Below, one piece after another: positions 11,740 to 25,900 of a stretch of DNA of 64,000 bases. Source of the DNA: Sapria himalayana (Eukaryota > Streptophyta > Magnoliopsida > Malpighiales > Rafflesiaceae); assembly GCA_029783825.1 (NCBI GenBank), contig JAREIK010001329.1:146663-210662 (forward strand), read 5' to 3'. The notes under the pieces were generated by a model. It saw nothing but the letters and a program-made list of their open reading frames with translations, had not been told where the DNA came from and ran no database searches. Position numbers and translations under genes: made by a program. Within the stretch, counting starts at the first letter, position 1. Each line of letters starts with the position of its first letter.

Positions 11740-12815
11740 ATTATATCTATCAATCTATCTAATTATCATTCTATTTAAATATTTATCGATCTTTTTGTGT
11801 ATCTATATGTCTAAATATCTATCTACCATTTTGTCTATCTATCTGTCTAAATATATATCTGCCTTTTTGTATATCTATCTGTCTATATATATATAGATAT
11901 TTCTATTTCTATTTCTATTTGTCTATCTATCTATCAGTTTATTTATTTTTCGATATTTCAATATATAAGATTATCTATTTGTCTATGTATATGTATATCG
12001 ATATATCTATAATTCTATATACATTGCCTACCAGCCTTTTTGCCTACATAACTGATTGACTTAGTGTTTATTTCTTTATATGTCTTCTGTCTATCTATTT
12101 TTCTGTCTGTATATCTAATAGTCTATTGATTTGTCTATCTATCTATCTTTCTTTCTCTCTTTATATATGTCTATCTATTAGTCTATCTATATGTATATTG
12201 ATTTTCATATCTATCTGTCTATAAATATAAATATAAATATATATATACCTATATATATATATATATCTATTTGACTATCTATATTTATATCTATCTATCT
12301 ATTAATCTATTTATCTATCTTTCTATCTATCTATTTATTTGACTACTAATTATCTATTTTACAATCTATCTATATATCTATCAATCTTTCTGTGTCTGTG
12401 TGTGTATCTGTCTATCTATCTATCAGTTTATCTATTTTTCAATCTACCTATTTATCTATCAATCAATCTATATGTCTATATATCTTTCAATCTATCTACT
12501 ATGAATCTTGTTATAAATCTATCTATAAATTTGTCTATCAATATATCTATCTACCTATTTATCTATCTATTTGTATATCTATCTATGTATGTGTATATCT
12601 ATTTGTCTATGTATATATATATCTCTCTAAATGTTATGTATATCTATTTTTTGATCGATTTGTTTTTCTATTTATCTATCTATCTATCTATTTATCTATT
12701 TGTCTCTCTATAAATCAATCTTTCAATCTATATTTAAATCAAAATTTATATCTATCTATCTATCTATCTATCAATTTGTTTATCTATATATCTATCTATC
12801 TATTTGTCTATCAAT

Positions 12816-12820
<5 letters not shown>

Positions 12821-12865
<45 letters not shown>
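12821..12865. repeat. (TA)n tract
   Basis: About 45 bp of TA. It is followed after a short TATC spacer by a second tract at 12879-12921. Confidence 0.95.
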
Positions 12866-12867
<2 letters not shown>

Positions 12868-12876
12868 ATTTAGTTT

Positions 12877-12878
<2 letters not shown>

Positions 12879-12921
<43 letters not shown>
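12879..12921. repeat. (TA)n tract
   Basis: About 43 bp of TA, the second of a close pair. Confidence 0.95.
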
Positions 12922-12923
<2 letters not shown>

Positions 12924-13273
12924 ATCTATTTGTCTATCTATTTGTATATCTATCTTTCTATCTAAAAGTATATATATTTGTCTATCTATCTGTCTATCTA
13001 TCTGTCTATCTATCTATGTGTATATTTGTCTATGTCTCTATTTATCTAGCTGTCAATATATTTGCATGTCTATATGTCTCTCTACCAATATGTTTTTTTA
13101 TTTTTCTTTCTTTCTGTCTTTTTAATCTATTAATATGTCTATCAATCTATCTATCTCTCTGTATGTCGGTCTATCTATCAGTCTTTCTATATATCTATCT
13201 GTTTATCTATATGTTTGTCTATCTATCTATCTATCTATCTATCTGTCTGTCTATCTATCTATATGTCTATATG

Positions 13274-13514
13274 TCTGTCTAGTTGTCGGTATAATTGTTT
13301 AGAATCTATCTATCTATCTTTCTTTCTTTATATCTATCTATCTATCTTTTATTTAATCTTTCTATCTATCTATCTAACTGTCTATTTGTCTGTCGATTTA
13401 TTTGTCTACTATATGTCTATCTTTCTATCTATATGTCTATCTATTTGCCAATATATCTATATAATTATTTGCCTTACTATCTTTCTATCTAACTATCTAT
13501 CTAACTGTTTATCT

Positions 13515-13588
<74 letters not shown>

Positions 13589-14583
13589 CTTTATATCTAT
13601 CAATCTATCTAACTATCATTCTATTTAAATATTTAACTATCTTTTTGTGTATCTATTTGTCTAAATATCTATCTACCATTTTGTCTATCTATCTGTCAAA
13701 ATATCTATCTATCTGTCTAAATATCTATATATCTTTTTGTCTATCTTTCTATCAGTCTATTTATTTGTCTATCTATCTTTCAATATTTAAAATTATCTAT
13801 TTGTGTATGTATATGTATAGAGATTTATCTATATACATTTCCTACTAGACTTATTGCCTACATAACTGATTGACTTAGTGTCGATTTCTTTATATGTGTG
13901 TTTATCTATCTATTTGTCTGTTTGTCTATCTAATTGTCTATCATTTTGTCTATCTATCTATCTATCTTTCTATCTTTCTTTATATCTATCTATCTATTTG
14001 GCTATCTATTTTTCTATCTATTTGTCTATCTATATGTATATCAACTTTCACACACTTTTATATATTTATATATATATATATATATCTATTTATCTATCTT
14101 TTTGACTATCTATATTTCTATCAATCAATTTCTCTATTTATGTATATATATATATATCTATATATCTGTATGTCTGTCTATCTATCAATTTATCTAATTT
14201 TCAATCTACATATCTATCTATCAATCTATAAATCAATCTATATGTCTATATATCTTTCAATCAATCTATCTATGATTCTTATTATAAATTTATTTATAAA
14301 ATTGTCTATATATCTATCTATATATCAATCCGCATGTTTATCTATCTATTTTTATTATCTATGTATCTATTATCTATATATCTATCTGTCAAAATGATAT
14401 GTAAATCTATTTGTCAATCTATTTATCAATCAATCTATCTATCTATCTATCTATCATTTGTCTATCTTTCTGTCTCTATAAATCAATCAATCAATTTATC
14501 TTTAAATCTATATTTATATCTATCTATCTATTTGTCTATCTATATATCAATCTATATATCTTTCTGTCAATCTAACTATCAAT

Positions 14584-14621
<38 letters not shown>

Positions 14622-14760
14622 ATTTATTTTTCTCTATCTATCTATTTGTCTATCTATAAGTATATCTATCTTTCTATCTAAAAGTATATCTATTTGTTTA
14701 TCTATCTGTCTGTCTATTTTTCTATCTATCTATATATCTATCTATCTATCTAACTCTCTA
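13274..14760 (+). repeat. Higher-order unit, second copy
   Basis: It begins with CTAGTTGTCGGTATAATTG and GTTTAGAATCTATC, which match 4171-4237 with a few differences, and follows the same landmarks as the preceding unit. The similarity fades after about 14760. A third, more diverged relative may lie near 18.7-18.95 kb. Confidence 0.75.
13519..13586. repeat. (TA)n tract
   Basis: About 68 bp of uninterrupted AT/TA. Confidence 0.95.
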
Positions 14761-14831
14761 TCTATATGTCTTTATATGTGTCAATCTATCTATCTATCTT
14801 TCATCCTATCTATCTATCTATTTATCTATCT

Positions 14832-14834
<3 letters not shown>

Positions 14835-14881
<47 letters not shown>
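14835..14881. repeat. (TA)n tract
   Basis: About 47 bp of TA in the array. Confidence 0.95.
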
Positions 14882-14884
<3 letters not shown>

Positions 14885-15990
14885 AGTCTATTTATTTATA
14901 TGTATATCAATCTGTCTATATATTTGTCTTTTTATATGTTTATCTATGTATCTATTTATCTACCTATCTATCTGTCTAGCAATCTATCATATATCTGACA
15001 ATCTATCTATCTGTCTATATATCTTTCTAACTAAATGTCTATCTATCTATCTATATATATGTATATCTATCTATCTATATCTTTTACTATCTATGTGTTT
15101 ATATATCTTTCTATCTATCTATCTTTCTATCTATATAACTCTCAATTTATCTATTGATCTATATATCTATATATTTGTCTATATATCTATCAATCTATAT
15201 ATATGTCTATCTATTTCTTTATATGTCTTCCTATTTGTATATCTATCTATCTTTCTTTCTATATATCTATCTATTTATCTATTTTTTATCTATCGATCTA
15301 TCTGTCTATTTGTATATCTATCTATCTATCAAACTATCTAGCTATCTATTTATTTATATATTTATCTATCTTTCTTTCTTTATATCAGTCTATTTATCTC
15401 ACTATCTATCTGTCAATCAATCTATCTCTCTATCTTTCTTTCTATCTTTTTGTATGTCTATCGATCTATCTTGTATCAATCAATTTATTTTTCTGTCCAT
15501 CTGTATGTCTATCTATATGTCTATCAATTTTCTATGAATATAAACATATTTCTATCAAAAAATCAATCTATCTATTTGTCTATCATATTGACTATCTATC
15601 TACCTATCTATATATCTATCTGTCTGTCTATCTATCTATATGCTTATCTTTATGTGTATCTATCTAAATATATATCTATCTATATATTTATCAATTTATC
15701 TATCTATCTATCTATTATTCTATTTGTATATCTCGTTGTCTATCAATTTGTCTATCTAGATGCCCATCTTTCTATCAAATTACCTGCCTATTTCTCTATC
15801 TATTTATCTATCTGTCTATTTATTTCTCCAATAATTTGTCTATATATATTTTTATCTATCTCTCTATATGTCCATCTTTCTATTTGACTATCTATTTTTA
15901 TATCTACTTGTCTATCTATTTGTCTATCTATCTATCTATCTAATTGTTCATCTCTCTATCTATTTATCTATTTATCTATCTATCTATTTA

Positions 15991-16035
<45 letters not shown>

Positions 16036-17551
16036 CTCTCAATATACCAATCTATCTATCTGTCTCTCAATCTATCTATTTATCTATCTATCTATGTGTC
16101 TAGATATGTACACGTCGATCTATTTGCCTTTTATCTATCTATATATCTATTTCTCCGTCTATTGTTACATCTATCTATCTATATGTTTATCTATTTATCT
16201 ATCTAACTATGTATATAACAATCAATCAATCTGTCTATCAATCTATATATCTGTCTATCTGTCTATATATTTGTCTATCTGTCTATATATTTGTCTATCT
16301 ATCTGTGTGTCTATCTATATGTTAATATATTTGTCATTCTACTTGACTTTCAATTTATTTATATATCTGACTATCTATCTTTCTATTTGTCTGTCTATTT
16401 GTTTGCCTATATGTGTGTCAATTTGTCTATCTATTTATCTATCTATTTATCAATTTATCTATCTATCTATTTGTCAATCTATATATCAATCTAACTATCT
16501 ATCTATATGTCTATCTATTTATATATCTATATATCTTTTTATATATTTGTGTATCTATTTGTCTATGTATCTGTCAATCAATCAATCTATCTATCTATCT
16601 ATTAATCAATTTATCTATCTATGTATTCATCTATCTATATATCTATCTAATAATTTGTCTATCTATTTGTTTATCTTTATGTAAATCTGTCAATATTTTT
16701 ATCTATCTTTCAATCAATCAATCTATCTATCTCTCTATCTACTAATTTATTTATCTGTCTTTCTATGTGTTTATTTCTATCTATCTGTATGTATATCTAT
16801 CTATCTATCAATATATATATATCTATCTATCTGTCTAGCTATTTGTCTATCTATCTGTCTGTCAATATATTTATCTATCAATGTAATTATATATTTGTAG
16901 AGCAATTTATCTATCTTTCTATCTATCTATCTATATAACTATATGTCTATATATCCATCTATCTATTTTTTATCTATATATCTATCTATCTATCTATCTA
17001 TATATCTATATATCTATCTATCCATCTATCTATCTGTCTATCTATATAAATATCTATCTATTTGTTTATCTATTTCTCTTTGTATCTATAAATATATATG
17101 TCAATCTATCTGTCAATCTACTTGTCTATCTCTTTGACTATTTATCTGTCTATATATCTATCTGTTTGTATATATATCTATGTATCAATTTGACTATTTA
17201 TCTCTTTATCTATTTATTTATTTATTATATATTTCTATCTATATGTCATCTTTTTGTCTAACTATTTTTCTATCTATATATCTATTTATGTATACGGCTA
17301 TTTATTTGTCTATCAATTTGTCTATATAGATTTTATCTATCTATCTATAACTATATCTTTCTATTTGACTATCTATTTTATATCTATTTTTGTATATATT
17401 TGTCGATCTTATTTGTCTATCTATTTTTCTATCTATCTATCTATACTTCTATCTATGAATCTATCTGTCTATCAATATGCCTATCAATATATTTGTCTGT
17501 CTAACTATCTATTTATCTATCTATCTATGTGTCTATCTATGTATCCGTATA

Positions 17552-17584
<33 letters not shown>

Positions 17585-18012
17585 ATCTATATATGTACCT
17601 ATCTATCATTATATCTATCTATCAATCTATCTTTCTATATGTTTATCTAATTGTCTTATATATATCTATTTATCGATCAATTTAATAGTTTGTCTATCTA
17701 TATATCTATCTATCTGTGTATATATTTGTCTATCTATGTATCATTCTATTTGTGTGTTAATCTATTTGGCATTCATTTTATCTTTCAATTTATTTAAATA
17801 TCTAACTATCAGCCTTTCTATGTGTCTGTCTATCTGTTTATCTATCTATCTGTTTATCTATCTATCTGCATATCTATATATCTATCTATCAATTAATCTG
17901 TGTCTATCTATCATTCAATCTATCTATCTTTCTAACTATGATTCTAACTAACTATTTATCTATCTATATATCTATCTATCTGTCTGTCTGTCTATCTGTC
18001 TATCTGTCTATA

Positions 18013-18016
<4 letters not shown>

Positions 18017-18058
<42 letters not shown>
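18017..18058. repeat. (TA)n tract
   Basis: About 42 bp of TA followed by a short (TC)n run. Confidence 0.95.
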
Positions 18059-18061
<3 letters not shown>

Positions 18062-21000
18062 TTCACTCTCTCTCTCTCTCTATCTACCTGTGTCTATCTA
18101 TCTATCAATCTATCTGTATATTGATTTGTCTATCTATCTTCCTATTTATCTATCTATGTATCAATCTAATAATCTATCTATCTATATATCTTTCTATCTA
18201 ACTAACTAACTATCTATCTATCTCTCTATCTATCAATCTATTTATATGTCTTCCTAAATGTATATTATATATATATATATATATGTCTGTCTATCTATAT
18301 ATATATATCAATATGCCTATCTATCTGTCTATCTATTTGTCTAACTATCTTTCTATTTATCTGTCTATATACCTATATATTAATGTGTCTATATATTTGA
18401 ATAGCTATCTATCTATCTGTCTATCTATCCATCTATCTATATGTCTATATATCCGTCTATCTATTTTCAATCATTAATCAATCAATCTATCTATCTACCT
18501 ATCTATATGTCCATCTCTCTTTCTGTCTGTCTTTTATTTATCTATCTATTTATATATTTGTATATCTATCTATATATCTATTTGTCTATCTATCTATATA
18601 TCTATCTATTTGTATATCTAACTGTCAATCTATCTATGATATATCTATATCTCTTTATATCTATATCTATTTATCTATTTGTCTATCTATCTAAATATCT
18701 ATCTCTTTCTATGCCTATCTATCTATCTAAATATATATCTATCATTTTGTCTATCTTAGTATCTATCTATTAATCAATCTAAATATATATATATATTTGT
18801 CTTCCAATTTGTCTGTCTATCTATCTTTCTATCTTTCAATCTATCTATCAATCTATTTGTTTATCTATATGTATATCTATTTGTCTATCTATTTTACTTC
18901 TTGATTAACGGTTTGCCTGAATGACTGACATACTAACTATCTATTTGTCTATATGTGTGTCTATTTGTCTATATATCTATTTATCAATCTATTTTCATAT
19001 CTAACTATCTAGCTATTTAATAATCTATCTTTGTATCTATATGTATATCTCTTTTACTATCTATATGTCTTTCTTTCTATCTATCTATTTATATATCTAC
19101 ATATCTATATATTTTTAGTCAATCTATTTGTCTATCTAACTATCTATGTATCTATTTGTCTATCTGTCCATCTATCTATTTATCTATAAAAGTATATCGA
19201 TCAATTAATCTATCTATCTATCTATTTGTCTATCTATCTGTCTATGTATATGTATATCTATTTTTCTATCTATCTATCTTACTTTCTCTCTATTTGTATA
19301 TCTATATGTTTACCTTTCTATCTATCTATATATATATATCTATATGTTATTCTATATATATGAATATCATTCTATTTATCCATCTATCTTTATATTTATC
19401 TACAAGTGGTCTATTACACTATCTATTTGTCTATTTATTTCTTTTTTATCTATATATCTATATGTTTTTATATTTGTTTATTTATATTTCTATCTCTTTG
19501 TCTATCTATATGTCTTTCTTTGTGTCTATCTAACTATATATCAATATGTGTCTATCTATCTATCTGTCTGTCTTTCTATCATTTATATATAAACTTGACT
19601 ATCTATCTCTCTATTTATCTGTCTATCTAACTAACTAACTATTCATCTTCTGTCTATCGTTCTATATATATGTCTATCTATCTATTAGCCTATTTATATT
19701 TCAATCTATTTTTTATCTATATGTATATTTATCTTTTAGTCTATCTGTCTATATATATTTATCTATTTATCTATCTATATATCTATTGATATGTCTATAT
19801 ATTTCTCTATCAAACTATCTATCTATCTTTATATTTGTCTATTATTTATGTGTATATATATATATATCTATCTATCTTTATATCTATCTGTCTATCTATC
19901 TAACTATCAATCAATCAATATACCATCTCTTTGCCTTTCTAAATATCAATCTTTTTATTTATCTATCTATTTATCTGTACGTCCTATATCTATCTTACTA
20001 TCTATCTATCTATCTATCATATTGTCTATCTATCTATCTATATTTTTTGTCTATCTATCTATCTATCCATTTATCTATCTATCAACCTATCTATCTATTT
20101 GTCTATCTATCTATCTAATTATCTAACTAACTATCCATCTATATATTTATCTTTGTGTATCTATATGTCAATCTATCTATCTATATTTCAATCTATTAAA
20201 TTCGACTATCAATCTTTCGATCAATCTATATGTCAATCTATCTATCAAACTAATTATCAATATGTATATTAATCTGTCTATTAATCTTACAATATAAATA
20301 TCTATCTATTTATTAGTCTATCTATCAATCTATCTGTCTATCTTTCTATTCATCTATTTATCTTTCTATCAATCCGTATTTCTATCTTTCTATCTATCTT
20401 TCAATCTCTATCTATCTATGTGTTTATCGATCTATTTATATCTGTTTCTATCTATCTCTTTAACTATCTATCTATCTTTCATTCTATATAAATAACTATG
20501 AATCTATCTATCTTTCTAACAATTTTTGCATCTATCTTTTTATCAATATGTATATCAATCTATCTTTTAATCACTCTGCCGATCAATCTAAAAATATGTT
20601 TATCTATTTCTCAATCTTTTTATTTAGTTATTTGTCTATTTATCTATCTATCTATCTAGTTATATATCTTTCTATTAATATATCTATCAATCTTTCTATC
20701 AATCTCTTTATCGGTCTATCTCTAAATCTATCTATCTATATGTCTATCATTCTATCTATCAATTTACTTATCAATTTGTCTAACAATCTATGTATCTGTC
20801 TGTTAATCAATCTATCTATTTATCTATATAGTCATCTATCTATTTGTCTCTCTATCTATCTGTCTGTTGATCTATCTGTCTATCTATCTGTCTATCTATT
20901 TATATATCTATATCTTTCTATCTATCTATCTATTTGTTGTCTATCTATATGTCTATCTATCTTTCTATATATATGTCTATTTATTTGTCTATCTATCTAT

Positions 21001-22396
21001 ATATTTGTATATTTATATGTGTGTCAATCTATTTGTCTATATGTATGTCTCTCTATTTATTTGTCTATCTATTTGTCTCTCTGTGTGTTTATCTATCTAT
21101 CTATATATCTATATATATGTTTGTCTATCATCTATCTATCTTTCTAGCTGTCTATTTATCTATTTGACTATCTATCTGTCTATCTATTTGTCTATCAATC
21201 TATCTATCTATCTATTTTTCTATGAATCTTTTAGTCAATTTATCTATCAATCTATCTATCTATTAATCTATGTATCTGTCTATCTATATGTCTATCTATT
21301 TGTATATCTATCTATCTATCTATTTATCTATCTCTCTTTCTAACTAACTATCTGACTATCTTTTTTTCTATATATCTATTTTTCTATCAATTTTCCTCTT
21401 GATCTATCTTTGTTTCTTTCTATCTATCTATCTATCTATATATCTATTTTTCAATCAATTTATCTATATATTTGTCTATCTATATGTCTAACTATTTGTC
21501 TATCTATCTATTTGTCAATCTAACAAACTATCTATTTGTCTATCTGTCTATCTATCTATCTATTTATCTTTTTATCTATTTTTCTATATATCTATATATT
21601 TTTCTATCTACTTGTCTATCTATCTGTCTATCTATCTATCTGTCTATTTATCTTTTTGTCTATCTTTCTTTCAAATTATCCATGTTTTTATCTATCTGTC
21701 TATCTGTCTGTCTATCTATATGTCTATCTACATGTCTCTCTATTTATCTATTTATCTATCTATCTATCCATCCAATCATCTATCTGTTTGTCTATCTATT
21801 TGACTATCTATCTATCTATCTATTTATCTATCAATCAATAAATCTATCAATCTATCTATGTATCAATCTTTCTATCAATCTATAATTAATCTATCTATTA
21901 ATTTGTCTATCAATATGTGTGTAAATCTATCTATAAATTTGTATATTAATCTATCTGTCTATCTATTGATATATATATATATATATATATATCTTTGTAT
22001 TTGTCTCACTATCTATCTATTTTTCTGTTCATCTATTTGTCTATTTATCTATTTATCTATTTATCTATCTATTAATCTATCTTTATTTCTTTCTTTCAAT
22101 TTTATTATCTATATTTATATCTATTTGCCTATCTATCTATCTCTATAACTATCTCTCTATTAATTTGTTTATCAATATATCTATCTATCTATATTTCTAT
22201 CTATCTAACTATCTATTTATCAATTGTTTATCTATCTAATTATCTATCTCTATGTCTATCTATCTATCTATATCTCTATTTATATATCTTTTTATCACAC
22301 TGTCTATCTATATTTCTATTAAATCTATCTATCTATATTTATATCTAATCAATCTATCAATCTATCATTCAATTTATCTATTAATCTATCTATCAA

Positions 22397-22399
22397 TCT
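22397..22399. other. CACTA-1 candidate target-site duplication (TCT), left
   Basis: CACTA elements make 3-bp duplications. TCT directly precedes the CACTACAA terminus and also occurs at 29676-29678, just after the element. In a TCTA array this match has a high chance probability. Confidence 0.4.
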
Positions 22400-22760
22400 C
22401 ACTACAAAAAAAATCCCATATAGCTAGGGAAATTTTCCCTAACTATTAGCGCTTATTCCATCTCTAAAATAGAATAACGATAGATTATCGATGGAAATAA
22501 TTTTCAAATTAAAAGTGCTCATCACAAAATATTAATGAGAAAAAAAAAGTTTCTAGCAAATCTTTCAACGATGAAAATTCCCTAGCTAATTATATTTTCC
22601 CTTGCTAATTATGATCGTAATTAAGAGTAGTAATTAATATTTTTCGATTCGATATATACTGATAATTCCATAGCTAAATTAGCGAGGTAAAAATCCCTTG
22701 CTATTTTCATTCCAACCTTATTTTCATAATTTTATTTTTTTACAAAAAAATTGATAGCAT
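22400..22760 (-). other. CACTA-1 terminal and subterminal region (3' end type)
   Basis: Contains the 13-bp terminal CACTACAAAAAAA and several TAGCTAGGGA, CCCTAGCTAATTA, CCCTTGCTAATTA and ATAGCTAAATTAGCGAGG words in both orientations. Subterminal repeats of this kind bind the TnpA-type protein in En/Spm; that role is inferred. The region is similar over most of its length to 46186-46640. Confidence 0.75.
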
Positions 22761-22939
22761 TTTTTATAATTTTATTTTAAATTTTATAAAAACATATACT
22801 ATAAACCATTTTTTATAATTAACAAAAACCAAAAATAATTTAGAAATAATTATGATACAAAAGTTACATGGTTAAAACAAAAATAATACATAGGTATATA
22901 ATCTTTTAAAACTAAACCATCATATTCATCATTAACTGG

Positions 22940-23190
22940 TACATTTGTGCTGGGCTCTCTTACGTCGGTACTCTATTAGAACTCGGTGAGCTATCAGTCT
23001 CATCAAAAATTCTAACTGTGATTCCTTATAGGTCATCTACTATTGCATTTCTTTTTTTATTTCTTTCATCTTATCATTCACTTCTTTCATTTCCTACATC
23101 TCTTCCTTCAAAAAAGTTATCTGAAGATCCATAGAACCCTCAACTATTTGAGAAGCAGCTGTCATACATTGTTCCATGAGTTCCTGTGAT
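22940..23190 (-). pseudogene. Coiled-coil tail, possible En/Spm transposase-associated protein remnant
   Basis: On the minus strand a frame reads ELMEQCMTAASQIVEG, then a heptad-like, Lys/Glu-rich stretch (KEVNDKMKEIKKEM) and LEFLMRLIAHRVLIEYR, broken by three stops. A charged coiled coil just inside the 3' terminus of a CACTA element fits the C-terminus of plant Ptta/En/Spm (Transposase_24) proteins. The assignment rests on position and composition, not on a diagnostic motif. Confidence 0.35.
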
Positions 23191-23374
23191 AAAATAGAAA
23201 ATAAAATAGCTATGCTAGATAAAAATAAATTAAATATAATAATTTTCATTACACACTTAACTTTAATCATTTATTATAGTAGTATAATAGTGATGGACCC
23301 ACCAAAGTAGTGGCCATTTTCATAACTATATAGTTTTTACTCGCTTGATTCTACATGGAAAATCACTCTCTTTG

Positions 23375-23700
23375 ATACATATAAAAAAAGAACCCAATGA
23401 ACACAACCCACATGTTGGACGCACTACACCATGGATGTATCAAACATACACATGGTGCACGTCCAGTACATCAACCACACATCCATGTTCGTTGCACCAT
23501 ACACACACTGTGCACTTCAAAATAGTTATGCACCATGGTTGCGCATCCACGGCTCCACATCTCATGGCATCGCTGCCCACTGGACCATGCACCCACTAAC
23601 ACTAAGCCACGTGCCAGCACATGTGCATCACACATCAACACTGGCATTGGCGCATAGTGTGCCATGACGCATGTACCATCTAGGTAGTTATGAAATGATG
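23375..23700. other. GC-richer CAC/CATGG word island inside CACTA-1
   Basis: About 320 bp clearly richer in G+C than the flanks and full of CCATGG, TGCACC, CACATG and GTGCAC words, plus one CACGTG (G-box core) at 23608-23613. Short overlapping frames exist on both strands but none resembles a known protein. It could be a captured fragment or a decayed minisatellite. Confidence 0.5.
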
Positions 23701-25427
23701 TGGCAGACAATCATTATTTCAAAAGGAACAAAGCAATTAATCAAATTATTTCATCCTCTTTGTCTTCCACAATGGTTCAATATTCCATGGTTATATAATG
23801 TCCATGGAAGTGAGAGTAATTAATAAAAAATAAATCTTTAGTAATATACAATTAATGGGAACAAAAATAATTATTAAAAAAAAATAACTATTTATTTTAT
23901 GAACATTCTATAATTTTTTACATATCCACATTTGCAATGGGATAAAAATAAATTGACATTCTACAATTATTATTCCTATTAAGATGTGACATTGAAAAAA
24001 GATGGGGTCATCCTCACAACTAACTACTACTTAAAAAATATATACTTTTACTAGTTAAATGAAATCACAAATATTTGACTTACCAGTAAGAAATGTAGTA
24101 TCACTTTGAATGAGAAGAGGTGGCATGGCACGTATAGAATGGGCATCAGTAATTTGATAATGATATATTAACAGTTAACCACCTATTAATAAAGAGTGAA
24201 CAAGAACAAATGAGCCACAAAAAAATTAAAAAATAACAACAGACATATTAGTTCAAATTATGTATCTTACATTCAAAGTAGCAAGCAACATATACAAGCT
24301 ATATGAGCAATGAGAGAATAGAAAAACAAGTCTGTATAATGCAACACTAATGGTGAATGAAGTATGAGCAATGAAATTCAAGTAAAATGAGTTCATTACT
24401 ACAATAATATTATCTTTTTTTGTTTTATTTTTCTCTCCACTCTCTTCGCTTTCTTTCTTTCTCCCCAATGCACGCAAAGCCCTATTGGGTTCCTATAAGT
24501 TTTGACATCAAGCTTACATGATGTCTGAGCATCAATAAAGGCAATGTAAGAGTTGTGCAAAGTGTTTGGGTGGGGCACACATTCTATAAGTGTCTATAAG
24601 TGTTTTTGCTAGCGATTTTTGTTCAATTATTTTGCAACATCAATTTTATTCTTTCAGAAAAGAGATTTTTGTTCGCCAAAATTAAAATAATTATTTTTTA
24701 TGTAGACAATTTTTATTTTAAAAAAAATACTCACAAATTCAATATTATTTATGATTTTATGTAATATTCATCATAATTGCTATTATACATTTAACATTAT
24801 TAAGAAATCATCATTTCGACATTTAAAATAAACAAAAAAAAATAGTGCAACAATTTTCATCATGAGATACAATATATAAATACATACCAGGATATCATCA
24901 TAATAGTCATACAAAACAATAGGTATGAGTCTTCCAAAAGATTAAATGATTTGATAATCACAATCTAAATATAATAGACTAAGATATCATAATTGATTCT
25001 TTAAGAAATAGAAGATTCATAAGAAATTTTATTAAATAGCTTCATGTAACCAAAATAAATATCACTTATATCATTCATACAGTTAATTAACTTTAGATTC
25101 TATCAAATATATTCATATGGACACAATTTTTTGAATTCTCAAATATGAAAATACAATTCCAAAATGGGTATTATAAGATTTTTGCAATCTATTATAATTT
25201 CTCACAAATAATATGTATATCAACTAGACATGAGAAACACATTTCTCTATGATAATCTTAAGAATAAGATATATATGCTACAACCATCTTGTTTTACTAT
25301 TCCAATGAATGCATGTATTATGAGTAGATTGTATAAATCTTATATACCAATACTAAACTTGGAATATAATTATTTCAATGTTTCAATATTTAATAAATGC
25401 TATAATAAAGTATCACTCATGTCAAAC
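23701..25427. other. CACTA-1 AT-rich interior, no gene recognised
   Basis: AT-rich DNA with short frames only. A minus-strand stretch near 24480-24600 reads protein-like (HNSYIAFIDAQ) but matches nothing I recognise. It ends exactly at the CACTACAAG terminus at 25428. Confidence 0.5.
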
Positions 25428-25900
25428 ACTACAAGAAAATATCAATTTAGCCAGAAAAATTTAGCTAGGGAAAAAATAGCTAGGGAACAATCCCTAGCTA
25501 AATTGTGAGGGATTAGGTTGGGAATAGCAAGGGATTTTTGATTTTATATTGAAATAAAAATTTGTGATAGATTAGTGATGGAATTGGTCGATTGAAAATT
25601 TCCATCACTATTTTTTTCGTAAATTTATGTACAATGAAAAGTGATAAATTTAACGATAGATTTAGTGACGGATTTTCTCTAGTTAATTAGATCCATACAA
25701 AATTCATTGCTAATATGTTCATAAATTCCACTCAAGAAAAGCCAAGAATTTAGCGATGGATTTAGCAACATATTTTTCCTAACTAATTAGATCCAAACAT
25801 AATTTATCACTAATATGTTCATAAATTCCATGTAAATAAAAGAAGGGAATTTAGTGATGAATTTAGTGATAGATTTTCTCTAGCTAATTAGATCAAGACA
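25428..25900 (+). other. CACTA 5'-type terminus in inverted orientation
   Basis: CACTACAAGAAAATATCAAT at 25428, then TTTAGCTAGGG, TAGCTAGGGAACAATCCC and AGCTAAATTGTGAGGGATTA. Read on the + strand this aligns well with the reverse complement of 55945 downward, the right end of CACTA-2. It is therefore the opposite kind of end from 22400, yet it points the same way. Confidence 0.75.
25646..25900 (+). repeat. Subterminal tandem repeat, about 100 bp x 2.5
   Basis: Units starting near 25646, 25747 and 25849 share ATTTAGYGATRGATTTAG, then TTTTCTCTAGCTAATTAGATC, CGCTAATATGTTCATAAATT and a short spacer. Confidence 0.75.

Larger units (their letters stand above)
11552..13273 (+). repeat. Higher-order unit of about 1.82 kb (split by LINE-A; begins at 4171)
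   Basis: Together with 4171-4266 this forms one 1818-bp unit. Its landmarks recur in the next unit in the same order: CTATTTAAATATTT (11771 against 13621), ATATCTATCTACCATTTTGTC, ACTGATTGACTTAGTG (12051 against 13865), CTTTCAATC near 12485 against 14250, and TCTAAAAGTATAT (12961 against 14677). The offset drifts from 1850 to 1716 bp because of TA-tract and small indel differences. Confidence 0.8.
11552..22399. repeat. Degenerate (TATC)n array, segment 2
   Basis: About 10.8 kb of the same TATC-type array in the same polarity as segment 1. It is interrupted only by TA tracts and a few short non-array words, such as the GCCTACATAACTGATTGACTTAG islands at about 12042 and 13851. There is no gene. 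It ends where CACTA-1 begins with CACTACAA. Confidence 0.95.
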
